From positions 124,001 to 188,000 of the forward strand of contig NZ_BNAY01000008.1 in NCBI RefSeq assembly GCF_014654365.1: a stretch of 64,000 nucleotides of DNA. Direction: 5' to 3'. Positions 1-12,280 of this stretch are shown here, one piece after another. Under the pieces are notes generated by a model that did not search any database, had not been told where the DNA came from, and saw nothing but the letters and a program-made list of their open reading frames with translations. Positions within the stretch are counted from its first letter, which is position 1. Every line of letters starts with the position of its first letter. The DNA comes from Amycolatopsis oliviviridis (lineage in GTDB: Bacteria; Actinomycetota; Actinomycetes; Mycobacteriales; Pseudonocardiaceae). The position numbers were made by a program, and so were the translations under genes.

Positions 1-774
1 ACGTACGACCTGGAGATCATCGACGGCCTTTCCTACTTCCAGGAGAAAGGCCTGGTGAAGGACGGCGACACGATCGGGCACGTCTACATCGACGGTGAAT
101 ACGGCAAGAACGGCCTGCGCGGCTCACAGTTCTACGCGAAGAAGCACAACCTGACCGTCAAGGAGGTCAAGGTCACCTCCACGGACAACGACCTCACGAA
201 CATCGTCACCGGGCTCAAGGGGGACGGCGTCAAGGCCATCGTCCTGACCACGACCCCGGCGCAGACCGGCTCCGCGCTCGCGGCGAACAAAGCGCTCGGG
301 CTCAACGTTCCCGTGCTCGGCAACAACCCGACGTTCGACCCGGTGCTGCTCAAGAGCCCGGCCGCGAACGCGCTGGACAAGCTGACGATCGTCGCCAGCA
401 GTGTCCCGTTCTCCGCCGACATCCCCAAGGCCAAGGAGGTCGCCACGAAGTACAAGGCGGCCTACAAGGAGACCCCGAACGGCGGGGTCCCCTACGGCTA
501 CGCGGTCGGCGAAGTGTGGGGCGCGGTGCTCAAGAAGGCCTGCGAGAACAAGGATCTGACCCGTGAGGGCGTCGCCGCCGCGCTGAAGCAGACCACGTCG
601 GCGAGTACGGAGGACCTGGTGGCGGCGCTGGACTTCTCGAAGGCGGGCACCCCGGCGACGCGCCAGGTGTACGCGGCGACACCGGACGCGTCGGCCGAGG
701 GCGGGGTCCGCTACGTCAAGCCGCTGTTCGAGGCTCCCGAGGCGAAGGAGTACGTGGCTCCGCACCAGAAGTGA
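1..774 (+). CDS. ABC transporter substrate-binding protein, branched-chain amino-acid type (5' end outside window)
   Basis: The reading frame is open at base 1 and ends at TGA 772-774, so about 257 C-terminal residues are visible. The protein looks like the second half of a type I periplasmic binding protein of the LivJ/LivK class: a GHVYIDGEYGKNGLRGSQFYA strand-helix segment, then an alternating alpha/beta region and a YGYAVGEVWGAVLKKA helix near the end. Such proteins are extracellular lipoproteins that deliver a ligand, often Leu/Ile/Val or another small amphipathic molecule, to an ABC importer. The lipoprotein signal and the permease genes would lie upstream, outside the window. The ligand cannot be read from this fragment. 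A remnant of an Lrp/AsnC regulator lies just downstream, which fits an amino-acid locus but does not prove it. Confidence 0.85.
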   Translation, partial: TYDLEIIDGLSYFQEKGLVKDGDTIGHVYIDGEYGKNGLRGSQFYAKKHNLTVKEVKVTSTDNDLTNIVTGLKGDGVKAIVLTTTPAQTGSALAANKALGLNVPVLGNNPTFDPVLLKSPAANALDKLTIVASSVPFSADIPKAKEVATKYKAAYKETPNGGVPYGYAVGEVWGAVLKKACENKDLTREGVAAALKQTTSASTEDLVAALDFSKAGTPATRQVYAATPDASAEGGVRYVKPLFEAPEAKEYVAPHQK

Positions 775-808
775 GCCTGGCTTCGGCGAGTGCGTCCGCT
801 TCGGCCAT

Positions 809-842
809 CTTCTTCGCATTTAGTCGACTGAATGCGAAGAAG
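809..842. repeat. 34-bp near-perfect palindrome, TAGTCGACT-core repeat family
   Basis: Arms CTTCTTCGCATT (809-820) and AATGCGAAGAAG (831-842) are perfectly complementary around a TAGTCGACTG centre; only the pair 821/830 fails. It lies 34 nt after the stop of the binding-protein gene and could act as its terminator. The core is shared with the palindrome at 49760-49779, and the flanks GCATT/AATGC with the other members at 2071-2140, 9389-9454, 18106-18160, 49824-49845 and 58489-58536. Confidence 0.8.
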
Positions 843-876
843 TTAGGGGTCGGCGTCGCGCCGTCGACCTGCGGAG

Positions 877-1071
877 CCTGTCACCGCCGGCAGCGACGAT
901 CTCCTGATCCACGTCGCCGCGCAGGACGTCGAACAGCTCCACGCATTCCTGGTGGATCGTTTGACGAAACGCAAGGAGATCGTCGGGTTCCGCAGTTCGA
1001 TCATTTTCCGGCATCTGCGCAAGACCGAGCTGGAGCCCCTTCCGCACCGAATACCGGTAGAAAACCCCTAG
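877..1071 (+). pseudogene. C-terminal remnant of an Lrp/AsnC-family regulator
   Basis: The frame starting at CCT 877 encodes 64 residues up to TAG 1069-1071. It reads like the end of an AsnC-type ligand-binding (RAM) domain: GSDDLLIHVAAQDVEQLHAF, then a VDRLTKRKEIVGFRSSIIF helix-strand and a short basic tail with TELEPLP. There is no start codon with a ribosome site, the same frame has a TAG just upstream (near 843-845), and the N-terminal helix-turn-helix is absent. I therefore call it a decayed or truncated gene. The palindrome at 809-842 sits immediately before the break and may mark the deletion point. Lrp/AsnC proteins often control amino-acid transport, which suits the upstream binding-protein gene. 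The alternative, chance similarity in GC-rich DNA, seems unlikely over about 50 aligned positions but I could not run an alignment. Confidence 0.6.
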
Positions 1072-1202
1072 GTGGGTACCCGGGATTACACGACTCGCCA
1101 CCCTGAGTCCGCCCGAAATCCCGGACTTCGCACCGGAGAAGACGGAAACTGTCGGGGGTGTGGGTTTGACTGTTCACCAGCGGAACAGAAAGGAGGCACG
1201 CC

Positions 1203-1472
1203 ATGGACGTTCGGACAGAGCTGAACCATCGTGAGCGGGCCACCCTGAGAGCCGTGGCCGAGGGCCACGCCGAGATCAGCTGCAGCTGCGAGCCGGACCT
1301 GTTCGTCGACGGGCTCGCCTGCTGCGACCAGCACACCGCGCATCGCCTCGCCCACCTCGGCCTGGTGGCGCCCGCCAGGGGCGGCCGGTGGGGCGAGCGG
1401 GTTCCCGCGCTGCTCACCGAGGCGGGGGTGGTCGCGCTGGGCGGCCTCGCCAGTCCCGGAGTGGCCGCGTAA
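1203..1472 (+). CDS. Small Cys/His-rich protein of unknown function, possibly winged-helix
   Basis: This 89-residue protein starts at ATG 1203 behind a strong ribosome site (AAAGGAGG, 1190-1197). I do not recognise a named family. Cys27, Cys29, Cys40 and Cys41 with His44 and His47 (ISCSCEP...LACCDQHTAH) form a compact cluster that could bind a metal. Around it, the segments RERATLRAVAEGHAE, TAHRLAHLGLVAP and PALLTEAGVVAL resemble the helix-helix-wing-helix order of small winged-helix regulators, where a recognition helix is followed by 'LGLV' and 'LTEAG'. A metal-sensing DNA-binding role is thus a guess only. It is followed by the GNAT gene after a 40-nt gap on the same strand. Confidence 0.65.
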   Translation: MDVRTELNHRERATLRAVAEGHAEISCSCEPDLFVDGLACCDQHTAHRLAHLGLVAPARGGRWGERVPALLTEAGVVALGGLASPGVAA

Positions 1473-1512
1473 ACGAGTTGCCTCCGCGCCCTCGCGGCGC
1501 CACGCTTCGCGG

Positions 1513-2082
1513 ATGCGTGTCTTCCTGGAGACCGAGCGGCTCCTGCTGCGGCAGTTCACCGGCGCCGACGTCGACGACCTGTTCGCGCTCTACGACGACC
1601 CCGAAGTCATGCGTTATCTCAACGGGGGCGAACCTGCCGATCGGGCGGAGATCGAAAACCGTGACCTTCCCGCCTTTCTCGATTACTACGAGCGTTTCCC
1701 CGGTTACGGGTTCTGGGCGGCGATCGAGAAATCCGGCGGGGCTTTCCTGGGGTGGTTCCATTTCCGTCCGTTGCGCGGTCATCACACGGACGATCCCGAA
1801 CTGGGGTACCGGCTGAACCGGTCTTCGTGGGGCAAGGGGTACGCGACCGAGGGATCGCTCGCACTCCTGGAGAAGGGTTTCACCGAATTCGGGGCGACGC
1901 GGATCTGGGCGGCGACCATGGCGGTGAACCTGGGCTCGCGGCGGGTGATGGAGAAGATCGGGATGCGGCACGTCCGGACCTTCCACGAGCACTTCGACGA
2001 CCCGATCCCCGGGACCGAGGAGGGCGAGGTCGAGTACGCCATCACCCTCGCCGAGTGGCGCGCCCGCCCTTCCCGCATCTAG
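1513..2082 (+). CDS. GNAT family N-acetyltransferase, RimJ/RimL type
   Basis: A 189-residue protein that begins LETERLLLRQFTGADVDDLF, the usual opening of RimJ/RimL-like acetyltransferases, and carries the acetyl-CoA binding region as ELGYRLNRSSWGKGYATEG (motif A, around residues 95-115) followed by RIWAATMAVNLGSRRVMEKIGM (motif B region). These enzymes transfer acetyl from acetyl-CoA to an amine: a ribosomal protein N-terminus, an antibiotic or a small metabolite. The substrate cannot be read. The start at ATG 1513 keeps the complete N-terminal strand; no good ribosome site is visible. The stop codon TAG (2080-2082) lies inside an inverted repeat of the TTAGTCCTCT family. Confidence 0.88.
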   Translation: MRVFLETERLLLRQFTGADVDDLFALYDDPEVMRYLNGGEPADRAEIENRDLPAFLDYYERFPGYGFWAAIEKSGGAFLGWFHFRPLRGHHTDDPELGYRLNRSSWGKGYATEGSLALLEKGFTEFGATRIWAATMAVNLGSRRVMEKIGMRHVRTFHEHFDDPIPGTEEGEVEYAITLAEWRARPSRI

Positions 2083-2140
2083 AGGACGAAATGCGGGAGA
2101 CCGGGGGCCGACGAGACCGCATTTAGAGGACTAAGTGCGG
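2071..2140. repeat. Two adjacent AGAGGAC-core inverted repeats between convergent genes
   Basis: The first hairpin has arms TCCCGCAT (2071-2078) and ATGCGGGA (2091-2098) around CTAGAGGACGAA. The second has arms CCGCATTTAG (2117-2126) and CTAAGTGCGG (2131-2140), complementary except for one G:T-type pair. The first contains the stop codon of the GNAT gene and the second contains the stop of the convergent YigZ gene. The position suggests a two-way transcription terminator. Confidence 0.75.
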
Positions 2141-2766
2141 GGGGTGGGGAGCCACATCTCGCCGGTTTCGGAGGTCAGGGCCTCCCCGCCGGTCAGGTCC
2201 GCCAGCCAGGCGTGGAAGGCGTCGCCCTGATCCGGTGCGAGCCCGACGTCGAAGTGCGCGACATCCTCGAACCGAGTCGCGTGCAGCAGGTACGGCGACG
2301 AGCGGATGTCGTTCTCCAGCCGTCCGGCCCGGTCGTAGTCGACGACGACCTCGACCAGCCGCAGCCGCCGGTACTCCCGGACCCCGATGGCGTCGACGGC
2401 CTCCGAGACGGCCTGCCCGTACGCGCGGATGAGGCCGCCGGCGCCGAGCAGCACCCCGCCGAAGTAGCGGGTCACCACCGCGACGGTGTCGGTCAGCTCG
2501 CGGCGGCGGAGCACCTCGAGCATCGGGGTGCCCGCCGTGCCCGCGGGCTCGCCGTCGTCGCTGGAGCGCTGGGTCCTGCCGTCCGCCCCCAGCACGAACG
2601 CGTGACAGTGGTGACGGGCCGCCGGATCGGCCTTCTTCCGGGCGGCGATCACCTCCCTGGCGGCCTCTTCCGAGGTGACCGGGGCGAGCGCGCACAGGAA
2701 GCGCGAACGCCGTATTTCGATCTCGTTGACGCCGGTGCCCGCCACGGTGAGATAACGATCCGCCAT
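2131..2766 (-). CDS. YigZ/IMPACT family protein
   Basis: A 211-residue protein with the UPF0029/IMPACT N-terminal domain: IRRSRFLCALAPVTSEEAA, HHCHAFVLG, DDGEPAGTAGTPML and the signature AVVTRYFGGVLLGAGGLIRAYG. The C-terminal part (about 135-205) fits the DUF1949 ferredoxin-like domain of bacterial YigZ proteins. The biochemical role is unsettled; eukaryotic IMPACT proteins inhibit the kinase Gcn2, and bacterial members are thought to act around translation or nucleic acids. Length is normal for the family. ATG 2766 is the first start that includes the complete domain. It is convergent with the GNAT gene, and its TAG lies inside a repeat. Confidence 0.88.
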   Translation of the reverse strand: MADRYLTVAGTGVNEIEIRRSRFLCALAPVTSEEAAREVIAARKKADPAARHHCHAFVLGADGRTQRSSDDGEPAGTAGTPMLEVLRRRELTDTVAVVTRYFGGVLLGAGGLIRAYGQAVSEAVDAIGVREYRRLRLVEVVVDYDRAGRLENDIRSSPYLLHATRFEDVAHFDVGLAPDQGDAFHAWLADLTGGEALTSETGEMWLPTPRT

Positions 2767-3316
2767 CGGCCAAGCCTCTCAAACCGGGCAGGACGCTCTG
2801 CCGTTCGGGCGATCCGGTGGTCACCTCGGGTCACCGCAACACCGGCGAAACCCACTCCGTTGCGCGATCCAGGTCACACTATCGAGCGACGTGAGCGATC
2901 GTTTACGCAGGTCAGAGGGCCAGCGCCCCACTCAGTGGACATGTCATTCCAGTCAGTGGGCAGATGATGTTTGAAGTCAACGCCAGCGTGGCATTTCCCA
3001 CCCCGACCAAGCGACGTATGTCGATAACAGCGATTTCACACTATCGTCATAAGACCGGCGAACCCGGGAGTAACACGTGTACCCGTCAGCCGCCCACCAC
3101 AGTGGCCAGACGACACCCACGTGCACAGCAGTACCGATAAGCGCATCGGCCGCCCAGTGCAGTGCGGCTCTACGAAGCCTGCCCCCGTTTCGCGGGCAGG
3201 ATCGTTCCCTCTCGACTGACCATCGCGGTCCCGGACCACTTCGTTAACTGGTTCCCTGGTGAACCACCCGAACGGAGTGGTACCGGTCGCGCCGACGCCT
3301 TGGGAGGCGGCCAGCC
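2767..3316. promoter_or_regulatory. 550-nt divergent intergenic region and gltB leader
   Basis: No coding region is convincing here. Visible structures are a palindromic CCACTCAGTGG with a similar CCAGTCAGTGGG about 20 nt later (near 2928-2965), an inverted repeat TATGTCGATA (3017-3026) / TATCGTCATA (3042-3051) with one mismatch, and a hairpin CCTGCCC (3178-3184) / GGGCAGG (3194-3200) in the likely gltB leader. The first two could be operators for a nitrogen or amino-acid regulator, but I did not recognise a clear GlnR half-site pair. The hairpin lacks a U-run, so attenuation is uncertain. Confidence 0.4.
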
Positions 3317-7855
<4,539 letters not shown>

Positions 7856-7920
7856 TAATCGCGAAGCCGGCTATGAGTGCCGACTGGGTGCGGGTATCCC
7901 GCAAGACACGGAGGCCGCAC

Positions 7921-9372
7921 ATGGCTGACCCCAAGGGCTTTCTGACCACCACTCGCGAGACGCCGAAGAGCCGTCCCGTCGATCTGCGCCTGATGGACTG
8001 GCGCGAGGTTTACGAGGACTTCGCGACGTCGAAGCTGCAGAAGCAGGCCGGGCGCTGCATGGACTGCGGTATCCCGTTCTGCCACCAGGGCTGCCCGCTC
8101 GGGAACCTCATCCCCGAGTGGAACACGCTGACCTGGCGCGACGATTGGCGCGACGCGGCGGAGCGGCTGCACGCGACCAACAATTTCCCGGAGTTCACCG
8201 GGACCCTTTGCCCGGCGCCGTGCGAGACGGCGTGTGTGCTCGGGATCAACGACGATCCCGTCACCATCAAGCGGGTCGAGATCTCGATCATCGACCGGGC
8301 CTTCGAAGAAGGCTGGGTCACGCCGCAGGAGCCGGTCGCGAAGACCGGCAAGAAGGTGGCGGTGGTCGGGTCCGGTCCGTCGGGACTCGCCGCGGCGCAG
8401 CAGCTCACGCGCGCGGGCCACAGTGTCGTGGTCTTCGAGCGGGCCGACAAGATCGGCGGGCTGCTGCGCTACGGCATCCCCGAATTCAAGATGGAGAAGC
8501 ACCGGCTCGACCGCCGTCTCGACCAGATGCGGGCCGAGGGCACGGAGTTCCGGACCTCGGTGAACGTCGGCGTCGACCTCACCGTCGAGGAACTGAAGTC
8601 GTCCTACGACGCCGTCGTCCTCGCCGGCGGTGCGACCGCGTGGCGCGATCTGCCGATCCCCGGCCGGGAGCACGACGGCATCCACCAGGCAATGGAGTTC
8701 CTGCCGCACGCCAACCGCGTCGCGTCCGGCGACCTGGACGTCACGCCGATCAGCGCTGAGGGCCTCGACGTCGTCGTCATCGGCGGCGGCGACACCGGCG
8801 CGGACTGCGTCGGGACCTCGCACCGCCAGGGCGCGAAGTCGGTCACGCAGCTGGAGATCATGCCGAAGCCGCCGCTTTCGCGGTCCGACGCGCACCCGTG
8901 GCCGACGTACCCGATGATCTACCGCGTCTCGTCCGCGCACGAAGAGGGCGGCGAGCGGCTGTACTCGGTCAACACCCAGGAGTTCGCCGCCGACGCCGAC
9001 GGCAGGGTGCGGGCGCTGAAGCTGGTCGAGGTGCGCAACGAGGGCGGCAAGTTCGTCCCGGTTCCCGGAACGGAACGCGAACTCCCGGCACAGCTGGTGC
9101 TGCTCGCGATGGGCTTCGTCGGCCCGGAGCGGGAAGGCCTGCTGGAGGCGCTCGACGTCGAGCTGGACCAGCGCGGCAACGTCGCCCGCGACAAGGCGTT
9201 CAAGACCAGCGTCGACAACGTGTTCGTGGCCGGTGACATGGGCCGCGGCCAGTCGCTCATCGTGTGGGCGATCGCCGAGGGCCGCTCCGCCGCGGCCGGG
9301 GTGGACGCGTTCCTCACCGGACGGGACGTCCTGCCCGCTCCGATCGCTCCGACCGACCGGCCGCTCACCTAG
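7921..9372 (+). CDS. gltD: Glutamate synthase small subunit
   Basis: From ATG 7921, behind GGAGG at 7910-7914, the protein has 483 residues. An upstream in-frame ATG at 7873 has no ribosome site and would add a non-conserved tail. Cysteines 46, 49, 54 and 58 (CMDCGIPFCHQGC) and 96, 100 and 104 (CPAPCETAC) are in the positions of the two [4Fe-4S] ligand sets of the beta subunit. FAD binds at GSGPSG (149-154) and NADPH at a second Rossmann motif IGGGDTGADC (near 285). The closing VFVAGDMGRGQSLIVWAIAEGR is the usual FAD-contact segment. It feeds NADPH electrons to GltB for ammonia assimilation. The gene ends the operon; a long inverted repeat follows. Confidence 0.96.
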   Translation: MADPKGFLTTTRETPKSRPVDLRLMDWREVYEDFATSKLQKQAGRCMDCGIPFCHQGCPLGNLIPEWNTLTWRDDWRDAAERLHATNNFPEFTGTLCPAPCETACVLGINDDPVTIKRVEISIIDRAFEEGWVTPQEPVAKTGKKVAVVGSGPSGLAAAQQLTRAGHSVVVFERADKIGGLLRYGIPEFKMEKHRLDRRLDQMRAEGTEFRTSVNVGVDLTVEELKSSYDAVVLAGGATAWRDLPIPGREHDGIHQAMEFLPHANRVASGDLDVTPISAEGLDVVVIGGGDTGADCVGTSHRQGAKSVTQLEIMPKPPLSRSDAHPWPTYPMIYRVSSAHEEGGERLYSVNTQEFAADADGRVRALKLVEVRNEGGKFVPVPGTERELPAQLVLLAMGFVGPEREGLLEALDVELDQRGNVARDKAFKTSVDNVFVAGDMGRGQSLIVWAIAEGRSAAAGVDAFLTGRDVLPAPIAPTDRPLT

Positions 9373-9388
9373 GCACCTCCGCTCCCCA

Positions 9389-9454
9389 ACGCAATTAGTC
9401 CTCTGCTTGCGGTGGTTCGACGACGAACTATCGCAAGCAGAGGACTAATTGCGT
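9389..9454. repeat. TTAGTCCTCT-family inverted repeat with 23-bp perfect arms
   Basis: Bases 9389-9411 and 9432-9454 are exact reverse complements. Each arm has the shared outer part ACGCAATTAGTCCTCT and a copy-specific inner part GCTTGCG. The 20-nt loop itself contains GTTCG/CGAAC complements, so the stem could extend. It sits 17 nt after the gltD stop and is the likely terminator of gltBD. Confidence 0.85.
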
Positions 9455-9633
9455 GAAGGGATCACCGCACTGGTCCTTTCGGGTGATAAAGCTCTCGAAA
9501 GAGCATACTTGAGGGTGATCACAGCGGGCTTTCGGTATCGGTTGTATCAAGGAGTAAGTCCCGCACGGCGGTGGGGACCGGCAAGACCTGCCGGGGCCGC
9601 CGGACGGGATTCCCATGGAGGGGGTTCCTTGTT

Positions 9634-11046
9634 ATGCCCATTGATCTGAGCGTGCCCTTGGAATGGAGAACGGCGACCGGTGACGCCGCGAAGATGCTCG
9701 ACGAACTCCAGCCGAACATCCTCAAAGCGCACTCGCGCGACCATTTCTCCGCGCTTTTCCTCCGGTTTTCCGAGGAGAAGAGCGCGAAAAAGTTCCTGGC
9801 GTCACTCGTCCCGCTGATGAAGTCGGCGAAGACCCACCTGACCGAGGTCGATCGCTTCAAGGCCGAGGGCGTGAAGGGGTCGCCCTACGTCGGCGTCGGA
9901 CTGACCGCGACGGGCTACCGATTCCTGAAAATCGAGTTGCCGCAAGACGAATCCTTCCGTCGCGGCATGCGTGCACAAGAGACCCGGGAGAAGCTGAGCG
10001 ACCCGCCTCGGTCCACGTTCGACAGTGGATACCAAGACGAGATCCACGCCGTCGTCATCGTCGCCGACGCGGCCGACGCACCGATGACCGCGCGCCGGAA
10101 CGCGGTTCTCGCGCTGATCCCGTCGACGATTTCCGTCGTCGCCGAGGAAACCGGACTCGGCCGGGTGAATTCCCGCGGCGAGGGGATCGAACATTTCGGC
10201 TACGTCGACGGCCGGAGCCAGCCGCTCTTCCTGGTCGAGGACATCCACGCGGAAAAAACCGGAACGGACGGGGTCAGTGTCTGGGATCCGAGCGCGCCGT
10301 TGAACCAGGTGCTCGTCCCCGATCAGGCCGCCCCTGAACCCGGTGTGCATTTCGGCAGCTACTTCGTTTTCCGCAAATTGGAACAGAACGTCCGGCGATT
10401 CAAGCAGGCGGAAGAGGCGCTGGCCGACCAATTGGGTCTCACCGGTGAAGACCGGGAGCGGGCGGGCGCGATGATCGTCGGCCGCTTCGAGGACGGCACA
10501 CCGCTGACCGCGCAACGGCAGGAGGGTGCGGAAAGCCCGGTACCGAACAACTTCGACTACGGAAGTGACATCGCGGGCGCCAAATGCCCGTTCCAGGCCC
10601 ACATCCGGAAGACGAACCCGCGGGGCAGCGGCGGCGCCGAGTTGCCTCCGCAGGAGCGTCTGCATCTGATGGTGCGGCGGGGTGTGCCCTACGGCGAGCG
10701 AGCCGACGACCCGAACGCCGATCTGCCGCCGTCGGCCCGGCCGAGCGGCGGGGTCGGCCTGTTGTTCATGGCGTTCAATTCGTCGCTGGACAACCAGTTC
10801 GAGTTCACCCAGGAGATCTGGGCGAACAACCCGGGGTTCCCGATCCCCGCGGCCGGGGTCAAGCCGCCGGGTCTCGATCCGGTCATCGGGCAGGGCCCGC
10901 GCCCGGAATCCGTCTACGCCAAGGACTGGGCGGGCACCGGGACGGTGACCGCGGATCCGTTCCCGCAGGCGGTGACGCTGAAGGGCGGTGACTACTTCTT
11001 CATGCCGTCGCTCGCCTTCCTGCGCGGACTCGACAGAAAAGGCTGA
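9634..11046 (+). CDS. DyP-type (dye-decolourising) haem peroxidase
   Basis: The 470-residue protein has the family signature GYVDG (189-193, here GYVDGRSQP), whose Asp192 is the distal catalytic acid, and an AHIRKTNPR segment with His323 as the probable axial haem ligand. The N-terminal LDELQPNILKAH and the C-terminal GGDYFFMPSLAFLRGL are also typical. DyP peroxidases use H2O2 to oxidise dyes, phenols or lignin-like compounds. There is no Tat or Sec signal, so the enzyme is probably cytosolic. At 470 residues it is longer than the Tat-exported class and nearer the larger classes. ATG 9634 follows GGAGGGGG at 9617-9624; an in-frame ATG at 9571 would add 21 low-similarity residues. No encapsulin gene is nearby. 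Confidence 0.9.
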   Translation: MPIDLSVPLEWRTATGDAAKMLDELQPNILKAHSRDHFSALFLRFSEEKSAKKFLASLVPLMKSAKTHLTEVDRFKAEGVKGSPYVGVGLTATGYRFLKIELPQDESFRRGMRAQETREKLSDPPRSTFDSGYQDEIHAVVIVADAADAPMTARRNAVLALIPSTISVVAEETGLGRVNSRGEGIEHFGYVDGRSQPLFLVEDIHAEKTGTDGVSVWDPSAPLNQVLVPDQAAPEPGVHFGSYFVFRKLEQNVRRFKQAEEALADQLGLTGEDRERAGAMIVGRFEDGTPLTAQRQEGAESPVPNNFDYGSDIAGAKCPFQAHIRKTNPRGSGGAELPPQERLHLMVRRGVPYGERADDPNADLPPSARPSGGVGLLFMAFNSSLDNQFEFTQEIWANNPGFPIPAAGVKPPGLDPVIGQGPRPESVYAKDWAGTGTVTADPFPQAVTLKGGDYFFMPSLAFLRGLDRKG

Positions 11047-11067
11047 TTCTTCACGCACTGCATCCGG

Positions 11068-11111
11068 TTCCGGTGACCGAATGGCGGGCTATCCGCTAAA
11101 CGTCACCGGAA
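11068..11111 (+). terminator. Candidate terminator after the peroxidase gene
   Basis: Arms TTCCGGTGAC (11068-11077) and GTCACCGGAA (11102-11111) are perfectly complementary with a 24-nt loop, beginning 21 nt after the stop codon. No T-run follows, as is usual in high-GC actinobacteria. Confidence 0.5.
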
Positions 11112-11190
11112 TGGACGCAAAACGGATATTCAGCCCGTAGCGGAGTCGCTAATCTCCGAATCGGGTCGGCCCTGGGCGTGCCGGCCACGG

Positions 11191-11227
11191 GCGGGCGCCG
11201 GTCACACTGGGGGTGGCCGGCGCCCGC
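11191..11227. other. GC-rich hairpin in the DeoR upstream region
   Basis: GCGGGCGCCGG (11191-11201) pairs perfectly with CCGGCGCCCGC (11217-11227) over a 15-nt loop. It lies between the peroxidase gene and the DeoR gene. It could be a second terminator or a leader structure; the role is not evident. The rest of 11047-11329 shows no gene. Confidence 0.45.
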
Positions 11228-11329
11228 TTCCCGGCGTCCCAAACCCGCCGCTTCTCTCCGACCGCATCGCGACGCGTAGTACTTTGTCCGGTGCGGTAAG
11301 CGACATCGCGCTTCGGGGAGGGAGCTCGG

Positions 11330-12115
11330 ATGAACCGGCATGAACGGCTGACGGCTTTATTGGACATGGTGGGAGAGCGGGAAAAAGTCGACGTCGAGGT
11401 TTCGGCGGGCGAACTCGGCGTCTCCCCCGCGACGATCCGGCGGGACCTCGATCACCTGGCGGGCCGCAACCTCGTGGTCCGCACCCGCGGCGGCGCCGTC
11501 GCGAGCAACGTCGCCTACGACCTTCCGTTACGGCACAAGGCGGCGCGCAACGCGCCGGAACAGCAGCGGATCTCCGCCGCCGCGGCGAAAATGGTCGACC
11601 CGGGCATGGTGGTCGGCCTCAACGGCGGCGCCACGAGCACCGAGGTGGGCCGCGCGCTCGCGACCAGGCCGGACATGGGCGAGTCGAGCGGCGGGCCGCT
11701 GCTCACCGTGGTGACGAACGCGCTCAACATCGCCCACGAACTCGCCGTGCGGCCCAATATCAAGATCGTGGTGACCGGCGGGGTCGCGCGGCAGCAGTCG
11801 TTCGACCTGTCCGGGCCGCTGTCGCAGCTGTTCCTCGACCAGATCTCCCTGGACCTGGTGTTCCTCGGGGTGGACGCGTTCGACCCGGTGCACGGCGCGC
11901 AGGCGCATCACGAGGGCGACGCGAGCACGAACCGGCTGATGGCGGCCCGTGCCCGGCAGGTCGTGGTCCTCGCCGACAGCGGGAAGCTCGGCGGCCACGC
12001 CTTCGCGAAGATCTGCGCGACCGCCGACGTCGACGTCCTCGTCACCGACGGCCGCGCGGATCCTCAGCGAGTGCACGCCTTCGAAGAGGAAGGCGTGCGG
12101 GTCGTCAAGGCCTGA
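11330..12115 (+). CDS. DeoR/GlpR-family transcriptional regulator
   Basis: A 261-residue protein with an N-terminal winged helix-turn-helix (about 5-60; VSAGELGVSPATIRRDLDHL is the recognition region) and the DeoR-type sugar-phosphate sensor domain. The sensor carries the usual glycine-rich blocks VGLNGGATSTEVG, VTNALNIAHEL, VVTGGVARQQSFDLSGP, LVFLGVDAFD and VVLADSGKLGG. Members repress sugar or nucleoside catabolic genes and release DNA on binding a phosphorylated sugar. The start ATG 11330 follows GGGAGGGAG at 11315-11323. It is convergent with the ROK kinase gene. The two could serve the same sugar pathway, but no transporter or catabolic enzyme is adjacent, so the effector is unknown. Confidence 0.92.
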   Translation: MNRHERLTALLDMVGEREKVDVEVSAGELGVSPATIRRDLDHLAGRNLVVRTRGGAVASNVAYDLPLRHKAARNAPEQQRISAAAAKMVDPGMVVGLNGGATSTEVGRALATRPDMGESSGGPLLTVVTNALNIAHELAVRPNIKIVVTGGVARQQSFDLSGPLSQLFLDQISLDLVFLGVDAFDPVHGAQAHHEGDASTNRLMAARARQVVVLADSGKLGGHAFAKICATADVDVLVTDGRADPQRVHAFEEEGVRVVKA

Positions 12116-12199
12116 GCCGGTTGGCGGAGCTGAGGTGTGTCCGGAGAAGTGACCGGACGCGCACGAACCCGCCCCGGCCGAAGGCCCCGCTATCGCGGT

Positions 12200-12252
12200 G
12201 GCAGGACGCCCTGTCCGCATCCGCGACGAGGACGACCAGACGGCGTCCTGCC
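12200..12252. terminator. Candidate bidirectional terminator between deoR-like and ROK genes
   Basis: Inverted repeat GGCAGGACGCC (12200-12210) / GGCGTCCTGCC (12242-12252), perfect over 11 bp with a 31-nt loop, in the gap between convergent genes. Confidence 0.5.
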
Positions 12253-12280
12253 GACGTCGATCGCGGTCGCGGGTTCGTCA

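Noticed and set aside
820..1101. 93-codon minus-strand frame over the AsnC remnant
   Set aside because: No ribosome site or family resemblance; the plus frame has the recognisable AsnC C-terminal pattern.
9951..9964. TTGCCGCAAG inside the peroxidase gene as a second RAE
   Set aside because: It is within coding sequence and lacks the G/C flanks.
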